From contig JAHFOH010000092.1 of NCBI GenBank assembly GCA_023266955.1, positions 1-5,962 on the forward strand: a stretch of 5,962 nucleotides of DNA. The letters are read 5' to 3'. The notes under the pieces are model-generated. The model did no database searches. It saw nothing but the letters and a program-made list of their open reading frames with translations, and was not told the DNA's origin. Shown in pieces: positions 1-4,506 of this stretch. Numbering within the stretch: position 1 is the first letter of the stretch; each line of letters begins with the position of its first letter. The DNA is from Nitrososphaerota archaeon. Its GTDB lineage: Archaea > Thermoproteota > Nitrososphaeria > Nitrososphaerales > JAHFOH01. A program made the translations under genes and the position numbers.

Positions 1-135
1 GTACTTTGTGAAAGCCTACTTGGAGTTCAGCCCTAACGCCTAGATATCGGAACGGATGCTCCGTTACGATTCTCCTCCTGACCAAGCGCAGACATGGACA
101 TAATGTTAAGCGGCAATGCTTATTTTGAGATCTGG

Positions 136-167
136 GTAGGCGTTTTTCCTACTCTCTTCCAAGAGAG
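136..167. repeat. Two adjoining inverted repeats next to the 3' end of a minus-strand gene
   Basis: GTAGG at 136-140 pairs with CCTAC at 148-152 across a seven-base loop containing TTTTT. CTCTCTT at 152-158 pairs perfectly with AAGAGAG at 161-167 across two bases. The second arm ends immediately before the TAA stop (complement of 168-170) of the minus-strand gene, so the repeats form the start of its 3' untranslated region. They may act as a 3'-end hairpin or transcription stop. On the minus strand no T-rich tract follows, which weakens a terminator reading for that gene. The TTTTT run lies on the plus strand and could serve a plus-strand gene ending upstream. The repeats are seen directly; the role is inference. 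Confidence 0.4.
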
Positions 168-668
168 TTATTGGACCAGAAATGCATTTTCAAAAACAAA
201 TTTTGGAACCTCATCCTTCTGACGCAGCAGAACTCTTTCTGGAACACCCTCCCCGAAGTACACTAAATAGCTTACCTTGGAGGGGGACTGAAATTCGCTG
301 AGTTTGCCAATAGTTCCCTTCAATTTCTCGAGCCTAGCAAGTTTAACCTTAAGTTGCCCCATAGCTGCAAAATATAGTTCGCTCTGGGCTTTTGGAGAGG
401 ACCCCCTGTAGATAACCAGCTCTCGGAATGGGGTCCAGCCTGGTTCACGCGAGTTCTTGGAAGCGGCTGAGTTCGCGGGATTCATTGAGCGAATATCTCC
501 CAAACGTAACAGCTTGCCCAGTTTGTCGCCGGAATCGTCAATCAGTTCCTGGCAGATATGAATTTCTTCATCCATTAAGCGTACGAGTTCACTGAGCGTC
601 TGGAATGTAGCAACACCTGTCATCAGCGGGTGGATCAATACGCTAGCTCCTGCGAAATGCTGCAACAA
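168..668 (-). CDS. Hypothetical helix-rich protein, second gene of a two-gene unit
   Basis: I do not recognise the family. With the TTG start at 668 it has 166 residues. Helical segments are likely at about 24-58 (rich in Leu, Glu, Asp) and 94-125 (alternating Lys/Arg and Leu). Short strand-like stretches lie at about 81-89 and 132-150. There is no signal peptide, convincing membrane segment or Cys cluster, so a soluble cytoplasmic protein is likely. It starts 10 nt after the stop of the upstream gene, which suggests co-transcription. The start is uncertain: TTG at 668 keeps the operon tight but has only a weak AAGG upstream, while the ATG at 623 (residue 16) begins just before the first clear helix and leaves a 55-nt gap. 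Its succession of helix, strands and helix loosely resembles that of the neighbouring gene. Function cannot be assigned. Confidence 0.7.
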   Translation of the reverse strand: MLQHFAGASVLIHPLMTGVATFQTLSELVRLMDEEIHICQELIDDSGDKLGKLLRLGDIRSMNPANSAASKNSREPGWTPFRELVIYRGSSPKAQSELYFAAMGQLKVKLARLEKLKGTIGKLSEFQSPSKVSYLVYFGEGVPERVLLRQKDEVPKFVFENAFLVQ

Positions 669-678
669 TAAGCCTTCG

Positions 679-1365
679 TCACTCGTTGCTTTGCCACGTT
701 AATCGAACCTTCTCACGCGGTTGGGCAGGATTTGTTGCTGGTGTCGAAGCCGGCGGGGATGGTGCGGCAGTCGCCTCCCGCTCGCTGACTGGAGCCTCAG
801 TTACAGACTTTTCAGGGGCAGTTTTTCGGATTTCTTCAACGACTTCTGACGGACGTGGACTACTAATGGCGGATTTGACTATGTCCTCAAGAGCACCCTC
901 AGACTTTTCGGCCTTCCCTTCTCGAAGAGCTCTTACGAGCCTCCGGAGTTCTGGAATAACCTCCTCGAGTAGAACCACCCTGGCACCTATTTTCTTCCTG
1001 AAGCCTATGGCGGTAGCCCGCAATTTCGGTAGGCCGTCGGCAATGATTTTGACAGCCGTCTCAGAATCAAAGTCGTCGAGCGGCCTTGAGCTGATGAGTC
1101 CGTCGCTGTGGATAACTAGGACATCGCCTTCTGAAGTCAGCGCCGCATTTTTCACTGGAATCGCAAAAACATCTGACGAAATTGGCACAGACGTTTTCAG
1201 AACGAACATCACATGCTTCAATAGGTCCGATAGCTCCTTTGCGTAATTATTCTCCGTTGACGCTAGTTCATCTATCTGCAGGAATTCCTCCTGCATATCC
1301 TTTAGAGCGCTAACTAAGTCCCCCTCGGTCCTAGTAGCTTTCGCTTGATCTTTAACCTGATTCAT
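679..1365 (-). CDS. Hypothetical alpha/beta protein with disordered Pro/Ala-rich tail
   Basis: Unrecognised family, 228 residues. Residues 15-58 look like a helix or coiled coil. Residues 60-95 contain strand-forming stretches (VFAIPV, DVLVIHSDG). Residues 100-166 are again helical with many charged residues. From about 168 to the C-terminus the chain is rich in Pro, Ala, Ser, Thr and Glu and is probably disordered. There is no membrane segment or signal peptide. The ATG start at 1365 is supported by GGAGAAG eight bases upstream. It is the first gene of a pair with the helical protein that follows 10 nt later. The helix-strand-helix core followed by a flexible tail would suit a scaffold or binding protein rather than an enzyme, but that is inference. 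An overlapping plus-strand reading frame at 686-1246 is low-complexity Ser/Arg and is taken as a shadow. Confidence 0.78.
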   Translation of the reverse strand: MNQVKDQAKATRTEGDLVSALKDMQEEFLQIDELASTENNYAKELSDLLKHVMFVLKTSVPISSDVFAIPVKNAALTSEGDVLVIHSDGLISSRPLDDFDSETAVKIIADGLPKLRATAIGFRKKIGARVVLLEEVIPELRRLVRALREGKAEKSEGALEDIVKSAISSPRPSEVVEEIRKTAPEKSVTEAPVSEREATAAPSPPASTPATNPAQPREKVRLTWQSNE

Positions 1366-1373
1366 CAGAAACG

Positions 1374-1380
1374 CTTCTCC
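1374..1380 (-). promoter_or_regulatory. Shine-Dalgarno sequence supporting the 1365 start
   Basis: On the minus strand GGAGAAG lies eight bases before the ATG at 1365, good spacing for a ribosome-binding site. It is the clearest conventional Shine-Dalgarno sequence in front of a gene in this window. It suggests this gene has a leadered mRNA, unlike the two leaderless winged-helix genes. Confidence 0.6.
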
Positions 1381-1459
1381 TGGCCAACTGGACCCTTTCT
1401 TAACAAAATTAGGCCGTTTTTTGTCTCGATATTGTTAATAGCCTTGCGGAGTTAAGGAA

Positions 1460-1474
1460 TAGAGCACTGCTCTA
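1460..1474. repeat. Perfect 7-bp inverted repeat (operator candidate)
   Basis: TAGAGCA at 1460-1466 and TGCTCTA at 1468-1474 are perfect reverse complements around a single central C. Symmetry this tight, with a one-base centre, fits a dimeric protein-binding site better than an RNA hairpin. It lies in the 174-base gap between two minus-strand genes, about 95 bases before the start at 1365 and upstream of AT-rich stretches (about 1425-1445 and 1398-1412) that could hold that gene's promoter. No clear TATA box could be fixed. A regulatory role is inference. Confidence 0.4.
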
Positions 1475-1539
1475 CGCATCATCGAATCTTGTACAGTTCA
1501 GATTGTCCAGCCTGTAGTAAACACAGAAGAAGGCAAGCC

Positions 1540-1917
1540 TCAGCGGAAAAGGAACCGTTCGGTCTCACAATTAGGACAGTTCACGCCAGCTAGGAATCTC
1601 TTCGCCCCATCCATCGTCATATCACCTTCATCTGTTAGAGCTTCAAAGACTCCAAGAGCCTCCCATGGTTCTCCACATCGCATACATGATATAGCTTCCT
1701 TCAATTCCTGCACACCAAACTTGTCGCCTCCACTCATAATTGTAGCTCTCCTCCGCATGTCGTCTGTCTCCAACTCCCTATTGGTTACGGTGACTTGATC
1801 AAAGACCTGGGCTGCAGTGACTCCTACCCTTCGATGAAATTGAGGTGACACCAGGTTATGATTGTCGCTCGTCTTAGTTGTGGCCATGCTATTCGTCACT
1901 ATATGCCTGAGCCCCAT
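1540..1917 (-). CDS. Small protein with two CxxC pairs (putative zinc-binding)
   Basis: A 125-residue protein of unrecognised family. CMRC at 78-81 and CPNC at 114-117, near the C-terminus, form two CxxC knuckles 32 residues apart, as in a zinc ribbon interrupted by an insertion. The linker is acidic. The first 60 residues are polar, with no motif I know. It begins 24 nt after the stop of the winged-helix gene and is probably co-transcribed with it, so a partner or co-regulator role is possible. The start is unsure: ATG 1917 has no ribosome-binding sequence, ATG 1887 is another option, and ATG 1737 (residue 61) is preceded by GGAGG at 1754-1750. That last start would give a 65-residue protein containing just the two Cys pairs. 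Zinc binding is inferred from the motif alone. Confidence 0.62.
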   Translation of the reverse strand: MGLRHIVTNSMATTKTSDNHNLVSPQFHRRVGVTAAQVFDQVTVTNRELETDDMRRRATIMSGGDKFGVQELKEAISCMRCGEPWEALGVFEALTDEGDMTMDGAKRFLAGVNCPNCETERFLFR

Positions 1918-1941
1918 TATTTCTTGGCTGGCTGAGTATCG

Positions 1942-2262
1942 CTAGTAAGCGAAAGGCTGACTATTGGTCTGGATGGAAAACGGTTGAATTGGAGCCCCGA
2001 GATCCAGGTTGCTTTCAATCGTGCTGAAGTGTGAAAGAACCTCGAGTCCAGATGGCGTAATCGTGAAGAATATCCCGTCTTCACTATTCGCTTCCTGAAG
2101 CATTCCTGTACCTTTGAGCTTCGCCAGATCTTGCTTAAGGCCTTCCCAGGTCAGGTTTGCCTTGTACATGATGTGTGTTTGCCGAATCGGTCCGAAGTTT
2201 GCTGTCACGCGAAGGATGTCTCGATACCTCTCCAGCCTTGATCTACGGATTAGTTGTTCCAT
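1942..2262 (-). CDS. ArnR1-like winged-helix DNA-binding protein
   Basis: A 106-residue archaeal winged-helix protein. Residues 8-20 (RLERYRDILRVTA) form the first helix. Residues 25-53 contain the helix-turn-helix with the pattern T-x-I-M-Y-K-A-N-L-T-W-E-G-L, where the YKANLTW-type motif and the following L-K-x-D-L helix are characteristic of the ArnR1-like wHTH family (HTH_45). Residues 63-77 (FFTITPSGLEVL) supply the wing and last helix. The C-terminal 25 residues are polar and probably flexible. These proteins are cytoplasmic transcription regulators; the targets are not visible here. I chose the ATG at 2262 rather than the upstream TTG 2277 or ATG 2274, because a strong TATA box is centred about 27 nt before it, giving a leaderless mRNA. 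It heads a unit with the CxxC protein and diverges from the A24 peptidase gene, which it could regulate. Confidence 0.85.
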   Translation of the reverse strand: MEQLIRRSRLERYRDILRVTANFGPIRQTHIMYKANLTWEGLKQDLAKLKGTGMLQEANSEDGIFFTITPSGLEVLSHFSTIESNLDLGAPIQPFSIQTNSQPFAY

Positions 2263-2283
2263 TGCCGATACCATCAAAATACG

Positions 2284-2300
2284 ATATATATAAACCTTGC
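2284..2300 (-). promoter_or_regulatory. TATA-box promoter of the winged-helix gene (leaderless)
   Basis: On the minus strand GCAAGG is followed by TTTATATATAT (2294-2284), a very good archaeal TATA box. Its centre is about 27 nt upstream of the ATG at 2262, so transcription should begin at or next to that start codon. This decides the start and predicts an mRNA without a ribosome-binding site. Confidence 0.75.
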
Positions 2301-2333
2301 TGGGAAGGCACGATAACGGCTCAAAAACGAGCG

Positions 2334-2356
2334 GACCAGATGTATCTGCTATGGTC
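2334..2356. repeat. Nested inverted repeats in the divergent promoter region
   Basis: CAGAT at 2337-2341 and ATCTG at 2344-2348 form a 5-bp inverted repeat with a two-base centre. GACCA at 2334-2338 also pairs with TGGTC at 2352-2356. They lie about 40 bases upstream of the minus-strand TATA box and about 100 bases before the A24 peptidase start. An operator for the adjacent winged-helix protein is conceivable, but short repeats like these occur by chance, so confidence is low. Confidence 0.25.
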
Positions 2357-2456
2357 TGAAGCGCGGATTGATAGCTTCTTGCACCGATCTTTTCGTCGAT
2401 AGCGGTCTGAACCCTAAGCTTACATAGCTGCCTTTGCGAATTTGGCGACCAATTCT

Positions 2457-3164
2457 ATGGAGTTCGCGCGCCTGATACTAGTGCTTGCAACTCTCCTGTA
2501 TGGCTCATACTACGATTGGAAGAGCCGCGAGGTATATGACCGGGTATGGATTCTGTCATCTATAGTAGGAGTCTCTCTCCAAGTTTACGAAGTAGCATTC
2601 CTCGGGCACGGCGTGGACTTGGCCACCGTGATATTCTCCATAGGCATTACAACAGCAGCTGCCCTGGCCTTCTACAAGCTGGGTTTTTTTGGGGGAGCCG
2701 ACGCAAAGGCCCTTATCGCAGTCTCGCTTATCCTCCCCGCCTATTCCGGTCCATCCTCCATACACCCGTTTGCATCCCTCACAGTTCTGACGAACGGTGT
2801 AATCCTAACAGTTTTCCTCCCTTTGGCTTATGCGCTCTGGAATATCACAAGACTAGCTTCTGGAGGTAAATTGTTTGAGGGATTTGAAGCAGAGCCCCTT
2901 TGGAAAAAGACGCTCGTCTGCTTTCTGGGCTATCGAATACGAGAAGCGGATCCTGAGAAGTTCATGTTCCGCCTAGAGAAGGAATTGAATGGGAGGAAAG
3001 TTTTCTCGATTTCTTTGCTGAAAGATGAGGAATTCGCTTCTGGGCAGGATATTTGGGTGACGCCAGGCATACCCCTTCTCCTCTTCTTCACAGCGGGCTT
3101 CATACTAATGATCGTGTGGGGTGACATCATTAGCATGGCATTGAGCTTCTTTCTTAGGAGGTAG
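2457..3164 (+). CDS. A24B-family prepilin/prearchaellin peptidase (FlaK/PibD-like)
   Basis: Membrane aspartyl protease that removes class III signal peptides from archaellins and type IV pilins. The two catalytic aspartates are evident: one in the DWKSREV motif (residue 20 from the ATG) after the first membrane helix, the other in GGADAK (residue 82) after the third, matching the archaeal form of GxGD. Hydrophobic segments lie at about 2-17, 30-48, 55-75, 84-99, 107-132 and 204-232. Residues about 134-202 form the soluble domain typical of archaeal FlaK/PibD proteins, and WVTPGIPLLL precedes the last membrane segment as in that family. I prefer ATG 2457 (235 residues) over TTG 2442, since the first helix begins right after it. 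No ribosome-binding sequence is visible, and only a weak TATA-like stretch lies at about 2414-2427. No pilin, archaellin or assembly ATPase gene is present, so it acts on substrates encoded elsewhere. Confidence 0.9.
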   Translation: MEFARLILVLATLLYGSYYDWKSREVYDRVWILSSIVGVSLQVYEVAFLGHGVDLATVIFSIGITTAAALAFYKLGFFGGADAKALIAVSLILPAYSGPSSIHPFASLTVLTNGVILTVFLPLAYALWNITRLASGGKLFEGFEAEPLWKKTLVCFLGYRIREADPEKFMFRLEKELNGRKVFSISLLKDEEFASGQDIWVTPGIPLLLFFTAGFILMIVWGDIISMALSFFLRR

Positions 3165-3259
3165 CAGTCAAACCCCCCTACTGGCTCCATTTGCACCCAC
3201 AGTAAAGCGGCGCAGAAGCACATGTTTTCCCGCTTCTTAGAGCCAGAGGACCCGTCATC

Positions 3260-3308
3260 CAATCCTTGAAGATCACTATGTGCTTCTTCCGTGCAGGGCC
3301 GAGGATTG
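3260..3308. repeat. Long-range inverted repeat downstream of the peptidase gene
   Basis: CAATCCT at 3260-3266 is the exact reverse complement of AGGATTG at 3302-3308. Inside it, GAAG at 3268-3271 can pair with CTTC at 3283-3286. The element occupies the 193-base gap between the peptidase stop and the promoter of the next gene, so it could shape the 3' end of the peptidase mRNA. No T-rich run follows closely. The remainder of this gap holds no gene I can support. Confidence 0.2.
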
Positions 3309-3323
3309 ACTGCGTTACTATCA

Positions 3324-3338
3324 GAAACGGATATATGC
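3324..3338 (+). promoter_or_regulatory. TATA-box promoter of the second winged-helix gene (leaderless)
   Basis: GAAACGG (3324-3330, in the BRE position) precedes ATATATGC (3331-3338). The TATA centre is about 24 nt upstream of the ATG at 3358, so transcription should start at or within a few bases of the start codon. There is no Shine-Dalgarno sequence between them, which fits a leaderless mRNA. Confidence 0.62.
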
Positions 3339-3357
3339 ATGGGCTGATGATTCTCTC

Positions 3358-3630
3358 ATGTTGAAACGGGCGGCTGGCGTCGAGCAGGAACCGAGGAAAA
3401 AGGATCGGATTATGAGACTATTGTACACTTTGGCAGAAGGAGGTGGGGTGCTCGACGCTGAGACCACCGCCGAACGGCTCCAAGTTGACCCCTTCACACT
3501 TTGGAGTGACGTGCAACAACTGGAGGATACGGGACTGATAATGGTTGGTGAAAGATCTCGGAACGGGAGAAGTCTGGGTTATCTCATCCTCACCAAAAAG
3601 GGAAGAAACAGAATTCTCAGGCGACAATAG
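3358..3630 (+). CDS. Small winged-helix DNA-binding protein
   Basis: A 90-residue basic protein consisting of a single winged-helix domain. Residues 13-27 (KKDRIMRLLYTLAEG) form the first helix. Residues 34-62 give the helix-turn-helix (AETTAERLQVDPFTLWSDV, then LEDTGLI), a pattern shared by many archaeal MarR/DtxR-type and plasmid-replication-type regulators. Residues 64-80 form the wing, ending in YLILTKKGRNRIL, which resembles the L-T-x-K-G ending of such domains. It lacks a ligand-binding or dimerisation domain, so it is a minimal transcription regulator. The ATG at 3358 is favoured by the leaderless promoter; ATG 3412 would cut into the first helix. It lies alone between the peptidase and the toxin-antitoxin unit, and its targets are unknown. 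Confidence 0.8.
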   Translation: MLKRAAGVEQEPRKKDRIMRLLYTLAEGGGVLDAETTAERLQVDPFTLWSDVQQLEDTGLIMVGERSRNGRSLGYLILTKKGRNRILRRQ

Positions 3631-3730
3631 CTTACGTCTCTGTGCGACTGAACAGGCCAACCAACTCGTTAAGGGATTCGTTTCTGCCTAACCATCTCAA
3701 GCAGTAAAGAAATACTGAGCTACGAGACGC

Positions 3731-3740
3731 TTTTCCTTCT
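3731..3740 (+). terminator. Pyrimidine tract, possible terminator of the winged-helix gene
   Basis: TTTTCCTTCT about 100 bases after the stop of the winged-helix gene is the only T-rich stretch before the next promoter. Archaeal transcription commonly ends at T-rich tracts without a hairpin. It is interrupted by C and somewhat distant, so support is weak. Confidence 0.2.
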
Positions 3741-3760
3741 AACTACGGGTTTAGAATTCG

Positions 3761-3776
3761 GAAAAAAGCTTAATAA
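3761..3776 (+). promoter_or_regulatory. Promoter of the antitoxin-PIN-isoprenoid synthase unit
   Basis: GAAAAAAG (3761-3768, BRE position) is followed by TTAATAA (3770-3776), a fair archaeal TATA box. The expected transcription start is about 3797-3801, roughly 15 bases before the inferred ACG start of the antitoxin and exactly where the palindrome at 3800-3812 begins. This is the only convincing promoter before the three tightly packed genes that follow. Confidence 0.5.
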
Positions 3777-3799
3777 CTCAGAATTTACACTAGCAATAC

Positions 3800-3812
3800 G
3801 GAGTCGGACTCC
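3800..3812. promoter_or_regulatory. Palindrome at the antitoxin start: candidate autoregulatory operator
   Basis: GGAGTC (3800-3805) and GACTCC (3807-3812) are perfect reverse complements around one G. The element overlaps the transcription start predicted from the TATA box and ends two bases before the inferred antitoxin start at 3815. The GGAG half is also the only Shine-Dalgarno-like sequence before it. AbrB-type antitoxins are dimeric DNA-binding proteins that commonly repress their own operons, so an operator is the simplest reading. In RNA, a 5-bp stem with a CGG loop could instead mask the ribosome-binding sequence. Both roles are inferred. Confidence 0.45.
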
Positions 3813-3814
3813 AG

Positions 3815-4072
3815 ACGTCGGAAACAGAGACCGAGGTACGAGAAAAGGGAGAGATAACAATCCCTAAAGAGCTTAGAGATCAATATCGACTCACCCCGCA
3901 GTCTAAGATCAAGCTCATACCTCGTGTTGACGGCATTCTCATCAAACCCAAGGTCGAGGATCCGGTAGGACAGCTTACAGGGATCGCCAAGGATGTTTGG
4001 CCGGGATCCATGACCAGCTTAGACATCCTGAAACAAACGCGAAGGAGGGGCGAGCTTGAAAACAAGAAGTGA
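3815..4072 (+). CDS. vapB: AbrB/SpoVT-type antitoxin with no canonical start codon
   Basis: The frame encodes a typical swapped-hairpin AbrB domain. Counting the ACG at 3815 as residue 1, T-E-V-R-E-K-G-E-I-T-I-P-K-E-L-R at 6-21 matches the family's start (V-x-x-K-G-Q-V-T-I-P-K-E-x-R). It is followed by K-I-K-L-I-P-R at 31-37 and G-I-L-I-K-P at 40-45. The tail (about 49-85), starting D-P-V-G-Q-L-T-G, is where such antitoxins usually bind the toxin. The frame is open from a TAG at 3791-3793, but no ATG, GTG or TTG occurs before the domain. ACG-TCG-GAA-ACA stands where ATG would give the usual M-S-E-T beginning. The stop overlaps the GTG of the PIN gene by four bases. The antitoxin identity is strong from domain and position. 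Whether it is translated from ACG, is miscalled by one base, or is dead cannot be told. Length with ACG is 85 residues. Confidence 0.75.
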   Translation, partial: TSETETEVREKGEITIPKELRDQYRLTPQSKIKLIPRVDGILIKPKVEDPVGQLTGIAKDVWPGSMTSLDILKQTRRRGELENKK

Positions 4073-4500
4073 AGATGATGCTGGTACTCCTAGGAACGGA
4101 CATCTTCCTAAACGTCGCCAGGGAGGAAGGTGAGCTGTTCAAAGCGTCAGAATCCCTACTCAGGGAGATTCAATCGGGAAGAATTAAGGGTCTCTCATCT
4201 GCTTTAACTCTAGCTGAAGCAAAACTTGTTTTCTATGAAAAAGGTGAATATGCCAAAGGCGATAATATTGGCTCACTCATAGAAGAGATAGTCGTCTCAG
4301 TACCGGTCGATAAGGAGATCGCTAAGCAGTCGGCGGAACTGAAAGTCAGAAAGAGAATCGACTTCTTTGAAGCTGTTCACGTTGTAACCGCTATCCTACT
4401 CAAAGCCATCCTCGTGACTAGAGATGAGGAACTAAGGAAGAGGGTGGAAGACATTGTCGACGTCAAGACTCCTGAAGACATATTCTTCTTAATGAAGTGA
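4069..4500 (+). CDS. vapC: PIN-domain (VapC-like) toxin with altered acidic residues
   Basis: A 143-residue PIN-domain protein. Active VapC toxins are Mg-dependent RNases that cut tRNA or rRNA, and the AbrB-type protein just upstream would be the antitoxin. PIN hallmarks are L-L-G-T-D-I-F-L at 7-14, T-L-A-E at 47-50, F-F-E-A-V-H-V-V-T-A at 99-108 and V-T-R-D-E at 116-120. Compared with the usual pattern, the first catalytic Asp (the D of L-D-T-N/D) is Gly9, leaving D11 two positions on. The third acidic residue, normally the Asp of F-F-D-A-x-H, is Glu101, with D98 nearby. E50 and D119 are kept. RNase activity is therefore uncertain. The GTG at 4069 overlaps the antitoxin TGA, suggesting translational coupling. 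ATG 4075 or 4078 would give a slightly shorter, more family-like N-terminus. GGAGGGG lies at 4044-4050, rather far upstream. Confidence 0.83.
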   Translation: MKMMLVLLGTDIFLNVAREEGELFKASESLLREIQSGRIKGLSSALTLAEAKLVFYEKGEYAKGDNIGSLIEEIVVSVPVDKEIAKQSAELKVRKRIDFFEAVHVVTAILLKAILVTRDEELRKRVEDIVDVKTPEDIFFLMK

Positions 4501-4506
4501 GATAAG

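Noticed and set aside
2..43. Short plus-strand frame ending in TAG at the left edge (Y-F-V-K-A-Y-L-E-F-S-P-N-A)
   Set aside because: It could be the end of a gene entering from the left, but 13 codons are too few to support a call.
686..1246. Long plus-strand reading frame opposite the 228-residue gene
   Set aside because: The translation is low-complexity Ser/Arg/Thr without domain features, while the minus-strand frame has a good ribosome-binding site and protein-like composition.
1455..1510. tRNA-like fragments (TAGAGCACTGCTCT followed by TCGAATC)
   Set aside because: The pieces resemble D-arm and T-arm sequences, but no acceptor stem, anticodon arm or proper spacing could be formed, so a tRNA or tRNA remnant is not supported.
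2175..2402. Plus-strand reading frame across the divergent promoter region
   Set aside because: It runs antisense through the winged-helix gene and over its TATA box, with no recognisable motif.
2430..2720. GGAD in place of the textbook GxGD motif in the A24 peptidase
   Set aside because: GGADxK is, to my knowledge, a common form in archaeal members of the family, and both catalytic aspartates are present, so this is not a defect.
2930..3340. Minus-strand reading frame of 136 residues spanning the peptidase 3' end
   Set aside because: Most of it is antisense to the well-supported peptidase gene, it has no domain features, and its composition is not protein-like.
3880..4065. Minus-strand 61-residue frame in the antitoxin region
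   Set aside because: It is antisense to the AbrB-type frame, whose domain motifs are clear.
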